From Chryseobacterium defluvii (lineage in GTDB: Bacteria; Bacteroidota; Bacteroidia; Flavobacteriales; Weeksellaceae): a DNA stretch of 64,000 nucleotides. Position 1 is the first letter of the stretch. Every line of letters starts with the position of its first letter. Both the position numbers and the translations under genes were made by a program. Location: positions 1,116,001 to 1,180,000 of the forward strand of contig NZ_JACHLE010000001.1 of NCBI RefSeq assembly GCF_014204415.1, in the 5' to 3' direction. Shown piece by piece: positions 26,971 to 36,031 of this stretch. The notes beneath the pieces are model-generated. The model did no database searches, was not told the origin of the DNA, and worked only from the letters and a program-made list of their open reading frames with translations.

Positions 26971-27909
26971 TTAATGTTCATGGTCTTTCGGTGGTGGTGC
27001 ATACTTACCTTTGGTGGTCTCCCCTACCGTATTGGCGGCAGTCATGGCCACTACGAGATCATTCAGCATATTACTCGCTGCTGTGGGGGAATTTGGCAGA
27101 AGCACAAGATTACTTCTGTTATTGGCCCCTACTGAATGCAGGGTATCATAATGTTGAGTAACCACAATTAAAGCCGATGCTTCGTGAGAATTGATATCTA
27201 CATTGTTCAGCATTCTTACGGATTCCTCAAGACCTTTGGCTATTTCTCTTCTCTGATCTGCAATCCCTTGTCCCTGTAGTTTTTTAGATTCCGCTTCGGC
27301 TTTTGCTACAGCCACAATTCTGATTCTTTGGGCTTCGGATTCATATTCGGCAGCGGTTTTCTCTCTTTCTGCTGCATTGATCCTATTCATGGCATGCTTT
27401 ACCTGCTCATCAGGGTCTATATCTGTTACCAATGCTTTAATGATATCATATCCGTAGCTTTGCATTGCTTCCTGCAATTCACCTTTTACAGCAACCGCTA
27501 TATCATCTTTTTTAACAAATACATCATCCAGCTTCAGTTTAGGAACCTCTGCCCTCACAACATCAAATACATAGGAAGTGATCTGATCCTGTGGATTTTC
27601 CAGACGATAATAGGCATCCCCAACCTGGGTTCTGATCACCTGATACTGAACGGAGATTTTCATTTTAATGAATACATTATCCAGCGTTTTGGTATCGATC
27701 ATCACATCCAGCTGCTGGATCCTGAGATTCATTCTTTTAGAGATCTGGTCAATGATCGGGATTTTAAGATGAAGCCCGGAATGTCTTACCGAGTGGAATT
27801 TTCCAAAACGTTCAATAATAGCGGCCGTTTCCTGTTTTACAATAAAGAAAGAGGCAAATAAGATGATAAGGCCGAAAAAAATAATGGGTCCTAATAAAAA
27901 AGGTGTCAT
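26971..27909 (-). CDS. SPFH/Band 7 (stomatin-like) membrane protein
   Basis: A 312-residue stomatin/prohibitin-type protein. One N-terminal membrane helix (PFLLGPIIFFGLIILFASFF) is followed by the SPFH domain with family blocks AAIIERFGKFHSVRHSGLHL, IQQLDVMIDTKTLDNVFI and VFDVVRAEVPKLKLDDVFVK. The coiled Ala/Glu-rich region is NRINAAEREKTAAEYESEAQ. The C-terminus has the QxxALxxxT-like end (VVTQHYDTLHSVG). The QmcA/stomatin group makes large ring assemblies in the inner membrane and is often tied to membrane microdomains and protease control. No NfeD-type partner gene is adjacent. It is preceded by an AT-rich gap after dgt, so the two may be co-transcribed. Confidence 0.93.
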   Translation of the reverse strand: MTPFLLGPIIFFGLIILFASFFIVKQETAAIIERFGKFHSVRHSGLHLKIPIIDQISKRMNLRIQQLDVMIDTKTLDNVFIKMKISVQYQVIRTQVGDAYYRLENPQDQITSYVFDVVRAEVPKLKLDDVFVKKDDIAVAVKGELQEAMQSYGYDIIKALVTDIDPDEQVKHAMNRINAAEREKTAAEYESEAQRIRIVAVAKAEAESKKLQGQGIADQRREIAKGLEESVRMLNNVDINSHEASALIVVTQHYDTLHSVGANNRSNLVLLPNSPTAASNMLNDLVVAMTAANTVGETTKGKYAPPPKDHEH

Positions 27910-27969
27910 AGTTTAATTTTTTGAATAAGTATTTATGTTTTGATATAAATATACTACTTTATTTGCAAA

Positions 27970-29328
27970 CTAAACCGTCATTCCTATATCAATTCCTTTT
28001 ATTTTCCTGTAAAGATCCGTTGCATAGTTGTCTGTCATCCCGGAAACAAAGTCTATAACTCCCAGTACTTTCTGATAATCAGTCCCGTTTTCATAGACAA
28101 ATTGTTTCGGAAGCAGCTTTAAAGCCATCTTATCATAGGATTTCCTTTCTTCTTTGGATTTCAGGATAGACGGAATAAAATGATCCAATAGTTCATACAT
28201 TACATTATAGCCTGCATTTTCAATTTCAACAACGGCTTTATGCCCGTATATTTTTTCAATGGAAAAGCTTTCTATATCCTGTAATGTCTTATTCTCAGAT
28301 TTATAAATATCCAGCAGCGCTTTCTCCAGATTTCCGTGAAGAATGGTTTTAAAATTCTGCCTGTAAATGTCAATTGATTTATTGATCAGGGCATTAATGA
28401 CTTTGGCCCTTAAATAAGAAATTCTTTCGTTATCATTATCAATAGAGGCCAGCTTGTTTTTTACCCGCTGAACATCATTGCTTTCTGACTTCACCAGCTC
28501 GAAAAACAAATTTTCACAATCGGATGTGGAAACAATACCCAGCCTGTGGGCATCTTCCATATCGATAATATTATAGCAGATATCATCTGCGGCTTCTACA
28601 AGCCATACAAACGGATGTCTCTTAAATATATAAGGATCTTCATTTTCTGCGATCAGCTTTGTTCCTTTGGCAATATCTAAAAATATGTCTTTTTCATTCT
28701 GGAAAAATCCGAACTTTTTCCTATGGATAATGCCCTTTTTCTTGGCGATGGCCTCACACGGATATTTGGCAATGCTTGCCAGTGTGGTCATGGTAAGCTG
28801 GATCCCGCCTTCATCTTTTCCCTGCTGTTGATGGGCAAGAACCCTTATAGCATTGGCATTCCCTTCAAAATTGACCAGATCGGCCCACTCTTTCTCTGAA
28901 AATTTAGGTTTCAGGTCATTTTCATTCTTCTCAAAGTAGCTGGCAATGGCATCTTCCCCGGAGTGTCCGAAGGCCGGATTCCCCACATCATGGCACAAAC
29001 ATGCCGCTGCAATTACATTTCCAAGGTTATGAAGGTAGAAATTTTTAGAGTCTTCTGTAAGATCGTTTTGAAAATTTTCAAAAATAAATTCTCCGATAAT
29101 GCTTCCCAGGCTCCTTCCCACCGATGAAACTTCCAAAGAATGCGTCAGCCTGTTATGTACGAAAACACTTCCCGGAAGAGGAAAAACCTGGGTTTTGTTT
29201 TGCAGCCTCCTGAAAGCAGAAGAGAAAATGATCCTGTCAAAATCTCTCTGAAAATCCGTCCTTGAAGCTATGGTATGGGGATTATTGCCTGTACGCTGAT
29301 TGGTAAAGATCTGGTTTAGATTCATCAT
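27970..29328 (-). CDS. dgt: dGTP triphosphohydrolase (dGTPase)
   Basis: A 452-residue HD-domain enzyme that hydrolyses dGTP to deoxyguanosine and triphosphate, helping set dNTP pools. The HD motif is His113-Asp114 (CLCHDVGNPAFGHSGEDAI). The family's N-terminal motif is FRRLQNKTQVFPL with VHNRLTHSLEVSSVGRSLG, and a later metal-site Asp lies in WLVEAADDICYNIIDMEDA. Length fits the dGTPase type found in Bacteroidota. Two adjacent ATGs exist (29328 and 29325) and cannot be separated. Such enzymes also limit phage replication in some bacteria, but no special context for that is seen here. Confidence 0.93.
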   Translation of the reverse strand: MMNLNQIFTNQRTGNNPHTIASRTDFQRDFDRIIFSSAFRRLQNKTQVFPLPGSVFVHNRLTHSLEVSSVGRSLGSIIGEFIFENFQNDLTEDSKNFYLHNLGNVIAAACLCHDVGNPAFGHSGEDAIASYFEKNENDLKPKFSEKEWADLVNFEGNANAIRVLAHQQQGKDEGGIQLTMTTLASIAKYPCEAIAKKKGIIHRKKFGFFQNEKDIFLDIAKGTKLIAENEDPYIFKRHPFVWLVEAADDICYNIIDMEDAHRLGIVSTSDCENLFFELVKSESNDVQRVKNKLASIDNDNERISYLRAKVINALINKSIDIYRQNFKTILHGNLEKALLDIYKSENKTLQDIESFSIEKIYGHKAVVEIENAGYNVMYELLDHFIPSILKSKEERKSYDKMALKLLPKQFVYENGTDYQKVLGVIDFVSGMTDNYATDLYRKIKGIDIGMTV

Positions 29329-29483
29329 TTTTCAAAATTACTTCAAATTTTGATTGTGAGAAAACTAAACCGTTTTATTTTTTAAAGCTGTTCTTTAAAC
29401 GGAGCCATTATCCGTAAAATACCTGAAAAATTTTTCTCCTTTTTCTCCTAACTTAGTGTAACTAATAACCAAAAATCAATATC

Positions 29484-30026
29484 ATGTCAGAATTAATGAA
29501 ACAAATACTGGGAAGTTCCATTATAACCACCCTGCTGACCTCCATTATTGTTTATTACTTCCATAAAAAGACGGAAAGACAGAATGCCCTTATCAAAAGG
29601 GAATTTGATAATCTCGCCCAAAAAGACAATGCACATTTCGAATGGAGGAAAAATACGGTTGAATTATTGGGCCAGGTTTATCTTCACCTCAACAGGACTT
29701 CTCTGGGTTTTAAAAACAAATATTCCGGAATCAAAGACTATGATCCTTATTATGAAGACGAGGTCATTTATGACTCCAATAAGCATATCCGGGATCTATT
29801 AATCGAAAAGGGGCATTATTTACCTCCCGAATTACTGGATGAAGCATCCCGGCTTGTAGAGCATTTTGATGTATGGCTTACCAAATATAATCAGACAAGA
29901 CTGGTGGAAAAGGACATTAAAACAAAGCAGATTTATGTAGGGCCTGATGGCTTCCGTTTCCCTGAAAATGCTGAAAAAATGTTCAAGGAAAAGTATATTG
30001 AGATGTTCAAAAGCCTGCACACATAA
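29484..30026 (+). CDS. Hypothetical membrane-anchored protein
   Basis: A 180-residue protein that I do not recognise. It has one N-terminal membrane helix (ILGSSIITTLLTSIIVYYF), a short coiled coil (HKKTERQNALIKREFDNLAQ) and a soluble helical domain with many Tyr and Asp residues (KDYDPYYEDEVIYDS). The topology suggests a single-pass inner-membrane protein with a cytoplasmic C-terminal domain. The gene stands alone between dgt (divergent) and the LytTR regulator (convergent). No enzymatic motif was seen. Confidence 0.65.
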   Translation: MSELMKQILGSSIITTLLTSIIVYYFHKKTERQNALIKREFDNLAQKDNAHFEWRKNTVELLGQVYLHLNRTSLGFKNKYSGIKDYDPYYEDEVIYDSNKHIRDLLIEKGHYLPPELLDEASRLVEHFDVWLTKYNQTRLVEKDIKTKQIYVGPDGFRFPENAEKMFKEKYIEMFKSLHT

Positions 30027-30063
30027 AAGTTTCATGAATGGGTCAGGATCCATATTACTGAAA

Positions 30064-30786
30064 TTACCTGCTGACAATTTTATTGATCACGAACTCATTA
30101 AAAAAGAAGTCCCTGTAAACATTCCCTATCGGAATTTCATTTTTTCCGATAAATACCGTGTTATTATCAACAGATTCAATGTGCCTGGCATTAATAATAT
30201 AGGATTTGCTTACTCTTACAAACCTATTCTTTGGCAGCTGATCCTGAATGGTTTTAATATTCATTGCGGTAATTACTTTCTGATTTTCCGTATGGATCAC
30301 TACATAATCCTTTAAGCCTTCAATAAAAAGGATATGATTAAAATATACCTTAAACATTTTTCGGTCTGCCTTTACGAAAAAGTGATCATCCGTAATATTT
30401 TCAATGGGATTGCCGGGGTTTTCCGTTTTGAAAAGCTTCAGGTAAGTACGGGCTTTTTCTACCCCTTTCCGGAAACGTTCCAGTTTTATTGGTTTTATTA
30501 GGTAATCAATAGCATCCACTTCATAGCTGTCTATCGCAAATTCAGAAAATGCGGTGGTAAATATCACAAAGGTTTCTTTAGGAATATTTCTGGCAAACTC
30601 AATTCCGTTGATGCCCGGCATCTGGATATCGAGAAACACCAGGTCAACTGTATTATTCATCATAAAATGAGCCGCAGAATCCGCACCATTAAAATCTCCG
30701 GCTAAATTCAGATCATCGGCCCGGTCGATCAGCATCCGGATGGCTTCTCTTGCTAAAGGCTCGTCATCAACAATTATACAGTTCAT
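30064..30786 (-). CDS. LytTR-family response regulator
   Basis: A 240-residue two-component regulator. The receiver domain holds the acidic pair in MNCIIVDDEPLAREAIRML, the phospho-acceptor Asp in DLVFLDIQMPGINGIEFAR, Thr in VIFTTAFSEFAI and Lys in DYLIKPIKLERF. The C-terminal LytTR DNA-binding domain begins near 140 (FFVKADRKMFKVYFNHIL) and includes FVRVSKSYIINARHIESVD. I chose the start at 30786, which gives the standard N-terminus and overlaps the kinase stop as ATGA. The divergent TonB receptor and DUF4249 genes about 1.2 kb upstream are plausible targets, but no LytTR direct-repeat binding site was identified. Confidence 0.95.
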   Translation of the reverse strand: MNCIIVDDEPLAREAIRMLIDRADDLNLAGDFNGADSAAHFMMNNTVDLVFLDIQMPGINGIEFARNIPKETFVIFTTAFSEFAIDSYEVDAIDYLIKPIKLERFRKGVEKARTYLKLFKTENPGNPIENITDDHFFVKADRKMFKVYFNHILFIEGLKDYVVIHTENQKVITAMNIKTIQDQLPKNRFVRVSKSYIINARHIESVDNNTVFIGKNEIPIGNVYRDFFFNEFVINKIVSR

Positions 30787-31790
30787 AATTTTATGGTTAA
30801 AGTTACACAATACGTTTCTTTTTTATCTTCAATCTTTAAAAAATGGGACTGCGGAAATAACAGCTCCAGCCTTCTCCTGATATTGACCAATCCTAATCCC
30901 CCGGAATTGTTAACTGCTTTCTGAACAGGCTTGGAATTGATGCATTGAAAGAAAATCTCATGATCCCTGACATTAAAAAACAGATTGACATAGGATGACT
31001 TTGCAGAATCATTATTATGCTTGACGGCATTCTCCACAAACGAAATAAATAACAGCGGCGGAATCTGAATACCATTCAGGTTACCTTCTTTAGAGATCAC
31101 AAAATCAAAACTGTCACGCCTTACTTTCTCCAGATTTAAAAAATCTTCCAGAAAATGGATATCCGAAGTTAGCAAAACTTTTTCTCTTGTACTGTCATAT
31201 AACTGATACCGAAGCAGATCACTCAATTTCATTAAAACATGCGAAGCTTTTTCAGGATCTTTTTTGGTGAGTACATTGGCATTATTAAGCATATTGAACA
31301 GAAAATGCGGATTAATCTGGTTCTTGAGCTGTTCCAGCTCTGCCAAGGTTTTTGATCTTTCCAGCTCATCGATCAGTTGCTTATCCACTACCCATTTCTG
31401 AAATAATTTTATGGACGAAGAGGCGGAAATAAGTACAATGATAAGGGAAGAAAAAAGGGGAATATTCAGGTCATTTTCATCCGAAAGCGAATTAAAGAAA
31501 TAACAGCCGACTGCTGATATGGCAATGATGATCAAAACAGATATAGCATATAAAGCATATTTATTCCTAAACAGCAGTTTCGGGACCAGCCAGTACATAT
31601 TGGTATAAAATAAAAGCAAAAACAGCAGTAAAGTCAAAGCGGGTTCCGCAATTTCCGAAGCACTGTTAAATAATATAGCTCCAATAAAAATGATCAGCAG
31701 CAAATGCCGGAACAGCCTGTACCGGGAAGAAATTAAAAACTGGAACAAGCGGTTCTCATTAATATGTTGTTTTTGCAGAGCTTCATCCAT
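30783..31790 (-). CDS. LytS/YehU-type sensor histidine kinase
   Basis: A 335-residue membrane kinase that pairs with the downstream LytTR regulator. There are four hydrophobic segments (LLLIIFIGAILF, LTLLLFLLLFYTNMYWLV, ALYAISVLIIIAISAVGCYF and FSSLIIVLISASSS). A coiled linker and the His-kinase block follow, with the phospho-His in QINPHFLFNMLNNANVL. The ATPase part has PPLLFISFVENAVKHNN (N box) and GLGLVNIRRRLELLF (G box). I prefer the ATG at 31790; a start at 31874 would add 28 residues with no family match. Stop and start of the two genes overlap by 4 nt. The signal sensed is unknown. Confidence 0.92.
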   Translation of the reverse strand: MDEALQKQHINENRLFQFLISSRYRLFRHLLLIIFIGAILFNSASEIAEPALTLLLFLLLFYTNMYWLVPKLLFRNKYALYAISVLIIIAISAVGCYFFNSLSDENDLNIPLFSSLIIVLISASSSIKLFQKWVVDKQLIDELERSKTLAELEQLKNQINPHFLFNMLNNANVLTKKDPEKASHVLMKLSDLLRYQLYDSTREKVLLTSDIHFLEDFLNLEKVRRDSFDFVISKEGNLNGIQIPPLLFISFVENAVKHNNDSAKSSYVNLFFNVRDHEIFFQCINSKPVQKAVNNSGGLGLVNIRRRLELLFPQSHFLKIEDKKETYCVTLTIKL

Positions 31791-32035
31791 CGCCTGATAA
31801 GTATATGAGACAAATTTAAAACTTAAAAACGCTTCAAATCGTATTTTATACGAAAGCTTATTTTTTTTATACAAAAAAGAAATCGTTTAGCTGATCCCGA
31901 AATAAGGGTTTATTTTTAGTAGTAGCTAATGACCGTTTGATATAAAAAATGATCTGTTTGGTATAATTGAGAAAAAGGCAACTCCATAAAACAATAGTTT
32001 CGCTCCAGATTCTATAATTAATCCAAACTTTTAAA

Positions 32036-34408
32036 ATGATCCATAAAAAATTGTATCTGCCCTTGTTTGTCACGCTTACAACCATGGCGTATTCCCAGGA
32101 AAAAGTTACCTTAAGCGGCACTATTGCTAACGAAGCGAGTAATGAGACCCTTATTGGGGCAAGCATCAGTATTCCGGAGGCGAATACTTATATTACCACC
32201 AATTCTTACGGGTTCTACTCCATTACCCTGCCCAAAGGAGATTACACTCTTATTATCAGTAATACCGGTTTTGACAATGTAGAGGAAAAGATCTCATTGA
32301 CTGAAAACACGAAAAAGAATATTGTATTGGCTGAAAAAAGCAAAGCAATAGAGGAAGTTGTCCTGAAAGCGACCAGCACAAAAGCCAATATCCGCAAACC
32401 TGAAATGAGTGTGAATAAGCTTTCAATAGCTACCATCAAAAAAATGCCTGCGGTAATGGGCGAAGTGGATGTTTTAAAATCTATACTGCAGCTTCCCGGA
32501 GTGGCCAATGCACAGGAAGGATCATCAGGATTTAATGTAAGGGGCGGATCGGTAGACGGAAATCTCGTCTTACTGGATGAAGCGGTGGTATATAATACTT
32601 CTCATTTATTCGGTTTCTTTTCTGTTTTCAATTCCGATGTCATTAAGGATCTTAAATTGTATAAAGGAGGCATTCCCGCGAATTACGGAGGCAGAATATC
32701 TTCTGTACTGGATATTTACCAGAAGGAAGGGAATAATAAGGAATATCATGCAACCGGAGGAATTGGTGCAATCTCAAGCCGTTTATTAGTTGAAGGCCCC
32801 ATTGTAAAAGAAAAAAGCTCTTTTGTTGTCGCTGGAAGGGCATCGTATGCACATCTCATCATGAAACTGGCTAAAGAACCCAATTCCGCCTACTTTTACG
32901 ATCTGAATGCCAAGCTAAATTACAGGCTTAATGATAAGAACAGCATTTTTTTATCAGGATATTTAGGGAATGACAATATGAATTTCAATGACAGCTTTAT
33001 CAATACGTATGGCAATTCCCTTCTCAACATAAGATGGAATCATATATTTTCAGATAAGTTGTTTTCCAATGCATCCGTCATATACAGTGACTACAATTAC
33101 GGGCTGCGGTTAAAATTTGTAGGGATCGACTGGAAATCAGAGATCAAAAATTACAATTTCAAATATGATTTCAAACATTATTTATCCAATAAACTTAATC
33201 TGAGCTATGGATTAAATTCCATTTATTATCAGTTCAATCCCGGCACCATCAATCCTTTTGATGCTTCTTCGAGCATTAATCCTGATCAGATCGCGAAAAA
33301 ATATGCTTTCGAAAATGCATTATACATCAGTGCAGAACAAAAAATTTCGGAAAAACTTTCCCTTAACTATGGACTCCGTTACAGTAATTTTCAACGGTTA
33401 GGCAATGAAAGGGTAAACACTTATGCCAATGATCAGCCCGTTATTTTCAATCCTGAATTACAGATCTATGAGGAAGCTTCACCTACAGGAAGCATATCAT
33501 ATGATAAAAATAAAAAGATCTTTGGATTTGGAAATCTGGAGCCCCGGCTGGCTGTTGCTTATTCTTTAAACGACAATCAGTCTGTTAAGGCAAGCTATAA
33601 CCGGATGAGCCAGTACATTCATTTGATATCCAATACGGCTTCCGTTTCTCCTCTTGATATCTGGGCACCGAGTGATCAGTATTTAAAGCCTGAGATACTG
33701 GATCAGGCAGCACTTGGTTATTTTCAGAATTTTAAGAATGGGAAGTACTCATTGGAAGTAGAAGCTTTTTACAAGAAAATAAAAAATAAGGCCGATTATA
33801 TCGATGGTGCCGAACTCATTGCCAACAAAGCGATCGAACGGGTACTCCTTAACGGTGAAGCGCGTGCATACGGCTTGGAAGTCATGGCAAGGAAAAACAG
33901 CGGGAAATTAACAGGCTGGCTTTCTTATACCTTATCCAGGGCAGAGCAAAGAACACCGGGCAGAAATGCCGATGAGCCAGGGATCAATAACAGAGAATGG
34001 TACCGTGCCAATTATGATAAAATGCACAATTTTTCCCTTACTGCAGCCTATCAGTTCAGTAAAAAATGGTCTTTTGGAGGGATCTTTACTTTTCAATCGG
34101 GAAAAGCAGCAACATTCCCGAATGGAAAATACCAGTATCAGGACATTACTATTGCCAGTTATGGATCAAGAAATGAAAATTCGCTTCCTGCCTATCATCA
34201 CCTGGATCTATCCGCAACGTATACTCCAAAGCCGGATAAGAAAAAAAAATGGCACAGTGAATGGGTTTTCAGCATTTATAATGTGTATAACCGAAGCAAT
34301 GCGGCATCATTCACTTTCGGGCAAAATCCGGATTCGGGGCAGAGCGAGGTAAGAAGGATGTCAATATTTGGGATCATCCCGAGTGTAACCTACAATTTTA
34401 AATTCTAA
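32036..34408 (+). CDS. TonB-dependent receptor with carboxypeptidase-regulatory-like domain
   Basis: A 790-residue outer-membrane receptor that takes up a ligand using TonB energy. A signal peptide (LPLFVTLTTMAYSQ) is followed by a CarboxypepD_reg-like domain at about 20-100 (VTLSGTIANEASNETLIGAS). The plug is at about 130-250 (GEVDVLKSILQLPGV and GFNVRGGSVDGNLVLLDEAV) and the rest is barrel, ending VTYNFKF with terminal Phe. It is followed after 17 nt by a DUF4249 lipoprotein, a common Bacteroidota pairing that parallels SusC/SusD. The LytTR/kinase pair is divergent and may regulate it. The ligand is unknown. Confidence 0.93.
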   Translation: MIHKKLYLPLFVTLTTMAYSQEKVTLSGTIANEASNETLIGASISIPEANTYITTNSYGFYSITLPKGDYTLIISNTGFDNVEEKISLTENTKKNIVLAEKSKAIEEVVLKATSTKANIRKPEMSVNKLSIATIKKMPAVMGEVDVLKSILQLPGVANAQEGSSGFNVRGGSVDGNLVLLDEAVVYNTSHLFGFFSVFNSDVIKDLKLYKGGIPANYGGRISSVLDIYQKEGNNKEYHATGGIGAISSRLLVEGPIVKEKSSFVVAGRASYAHLIMKLAKEPNSAYFYDLNAKLNYRLNDKNSIFLSGYLGNDNMNFNDSFINTYGNSLLNIRWNHIFSDKLFSNASVIYSDYNYGLRLKFVGIDWKSEIKNYNFKYDFKHYLSNKLNLSYGLNSIYYQFNPGTINPFDASSSINPDQIAKKYAFENALYISAEQKISEKLSLNYGLRYSNFQRLGNERVNTYANDQPVIFNPELQIYEEASPTGSISYDKNKKIFGFGNLEPRLAVAYSLNDNQSVKASYNRMSQYIHLISNTASVSPLDIWAPSDQYLKPEILDQAALGYFQNFKNGKYSLEVEAFYKKIKNKADYIDGAELIANKAIERVLLNGEARAYGLEVMARKNSGKLTGWLSYTLSRAEQRTPGRNADEPGINNREWYRANYDKMHNFSLTAAYQFSKKWSFGGIFTFQSGKAATFPNGKYQYQDITIASYGSRNENSLPAYHHLDLSATYTPKPDKKKKWHSEWVFSIYNVYNRSNAASFTFGQNPDSGQSEVRRMSIFGIIPSVTYNFKF

Positions 34409-34425
34409 TTTCTAAAATAAATACG

Positions 34426-35250
34426 ATGAAAATATTTAAAAAATTTATGATCATAGCAATGGGATTATTTTTAATAGCCTGTGAAGATGTGGTGGAAGTC
34501 GATCTGGATAAAGCAGAACCTGAATTGGTAGTAGATGCCTCTATAGATTGGGAAAAAGGGACGATAGGGAAAGACCAGAAGATCAGATTATCCACTACAA
34601 CAGGATATTACAGCAGTGAATTTCCTACTGTTTCGGGAGCGAATATCGTTGTAACCAATTCGGCAAATGCGGTCTTTAGTTTTATAGAAAATCCGGATAA
34701 GAAAGGAGAATATATCTGCTCCAATTTTGAACCCGTGATCGGGGAAACTTATACATTGACCATTCTTTTAAACGGCGAAACTTATAAAGCCGAAGAAAAA
34801 TTAATGAGTGTCCCTGATATTGAAGATACTATAGAGCAGAACAATTCCGGAGGAATGGCTGGAGATGAGGTGGAGATCACCTATTATTATCAGGATAACG
34901 GCGCTCAGGAAAACTATTACCTGAACCGCATTACAACTCATCTCGTAGCATTTCCCCAATACCAGGCGGAAGATGATGAAAACAACCAGGGAAACCTAAC
35001 CCCCATGTTTTATTCGCATAAAGACCTTAAAGCCGGAGATGTAATTCATATAAAGCTATATGGAATTTCTAAAAGATATTTTGATTACTTCAGAAAGCTG
35101 CTATCTGCATCCGGCAATGATGACAGCCCGTTTCCAACAACACCTACTGCTGTCCGGGGCAATATTTTGAATCAGACCAACAGCAAAAATTCTGTTTATG
35201 GGTATTTCAGGTTATCGGAGGTAGCCGTTAAGAGTTATACCATTCAATAA
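34426..35250 (+). CDS. DUF4249 outer-membrane lipoprotein
   Basis: A 274-residue lipoprotein with signal MIIAMGLFLIAC (lipobox LIAC) followed by EDVVEVDLDKAEPELVVDAS, the DUF4249 hallmark. Further family blocks are TVSGANIVVTNSANAVFSF, PVIGETYTLTILLNGETYKA and a C-terminal VRGNILNQTNSKNSVYGYFRL. DUF4249 proteins sit beside TonB receptors and probably act as surface lids or ligand-binding partners. It is the second gene of the receptor operon, ending in a strong hairpin terminator 60 nt downstream. No deviation from the usual length was seen. Confidence 0.9.
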   Translation: MKIFKKFMIIAMGLFLIACEDVVEVDLDKAEPELVVDASIDWEKGTIGKDQKIRLSTTTGYYSSEFPTVSGANIVVTNSANAVFSFIENPDKKGEYICSNFEPVIGETYTLTILLNGETYKAEEKLMSVPDIEDTIEQNNSGGMAGDEVEITYYYQDNGAQENYYLNRITTHLVAFPQYQAEDDENNQGNLTPMFYSHKDLKAGDVIHIKLYGISKRYFDYFRKLLSASGNDDSPFPTTPTAVRGNILNQTNSKNSVYGYFRLSEVAVKSYTIQ

Positions 35251-35309
35251 TGTAGATTTTAAGAATTTTCTTAATACAGAAATCCATTTTTGTTTAAAAT
35301 TTTATCATA

Positions 35310-35350
35310 AAGAAATGGAATGTATAATGATGTTATGCATTCCATTTCTT
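35310..35350 (+). terminator. Terminator of the TonB receptor/DUF4249 operon
   Basis: A perfect 13-bp stem AAGAAATGGAATG/CATTCCATTTCTT with a 15-nt loop, followed by CTTTTTT. Its position 60 nt after the DUF4249 stop fits an operon terminator. Confidence 0.8.
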
Positions 35351-35535
35351 CTTTTTTGGATTTTCAGGTCCAATATGGAAGTATTCAAAACTTTGTGAAT
35401 TTTTCAAAATTTTACATACAACACAATTAATGCATTAATAAATTAACAAAAACACATTAAATGAATATAAATAAAACATTACGAAAATTTAACACAAAAA
35501 CCCCACAAACACCTGATATACATCATAATTTTAAG

Positions 35536-35566
35536 TTTGGAATATCAAATAAAAGGCATAAATTTG
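35536..35566 (+). promoter_or_regulatory. Consensus flavobacterial promoter of the 27-aa gene
   Basis: TTTG at 35536-35539 and TAAATTTG at 35559-35566 with 19 nt between them match the Bacteroidota promoter consensus. Transcription would start near 35573, giving a leader of about 42 nt before the small gene. Confidence 0.75.
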
Positions 35567-35614
35567 CATTATCAAATTAACAAAATATATCAAATAATTT
35601 AAAAATTAAACAAA

Positions 35615-35698
35615 ATGGTAACTTACATCGGAATCGCAACATGTTTAGTAGTATTTGCTTCTTATTTCGCAACAATCAGAAGAGAAAGAACTAACTAA
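35615..35698 (+). CDS. 27-residue small membrane peptide
   Basis: A short gene encoding MVTYIGIATCLVVFASYF, then a basic tail ATIRRERTN. It is one hydrophobic helix with a positively charged C-terminus, the design of small inner-membrane peptides. Support comes from context: a consensus promoter at 35536-35566, an A-rich leader (AAACAAA before the ATG), and two hairpins downstream at 35756 and 35836. The predicted start is the only ATG in frame. I recognise no family. It could be a regulator of a membrane complex, a toxin-like peptide or a respiratory-chain accessory peptide, and the sequence does not decide. Confidence 0.6.
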   Translation: MVTYIGIATCLVVFASYFATIRRERTN

Positions 35699-35755
35699 AA
35701 TTTCCACAACTCAATTGTATTGTATTATGTTTTTAATCTGAACCTTCAGATTTCC

Positions 35756-35784
35756 GCTCTTTTACTCATTGGGAGTAAAAGGGC
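35756..35784. terminator. Hairpin downstream of the 27-aa gene
   Basis: GCTCTTTTACTC pairs with GAGTAAAAGGGC (one G-T pair) around a 5-nt loop. No T run follows on the + strand, so it may stabilise the 3' end or work with the next hairpin rather than terminate alone. Confidence 0.5.
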
Positions 35785-35835
35785 AATAAAAACATAAAAA
35801 CCACTTATTAAAGTAACAAATCTTAAATTATATAC

Positions 35836-35862
35836 ATCCGCTTTTTATAGGCGGATTTTTTA
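35836..35862 (+). terminator. Intrinsic terminator after the 27-aa gene
   Basis: ATCCGC and GCGGAT form a short GC-rich stem around a T/A loop, followed directly by TTTTTTATTT. This is a standard rho-independent form and would end the small-gene transcript of about 290 nt. Confidence 0.75.
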
Positions 35863-36031
35863 TTTATTGAAAAACATTAATTTTATTAAAGTATTTTAAT
35901 TAGTAATTGTTTTTTATTAGATATTTATTAATTTTAGGAAAATATAATTTGTATTAATAATGCCTCAATTTGAGTATTCTAACCAATGGTGAAAGCCCAA
36001 TTAAAGCAAAAAAAGTAAATATTGTATAAAC

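Noticed and set aside
27328..27861. 177-residue open frame on the + strand inside the SPFH gene
   Set aside because: It is the antisense shadow of a well-supported SPFH gene and has no family pattern.
33966..34352. 128-residue frame inside the TonB receptor gene
   Set aside because: Out-of-frame shadow of the receptor barrel, with no start context.
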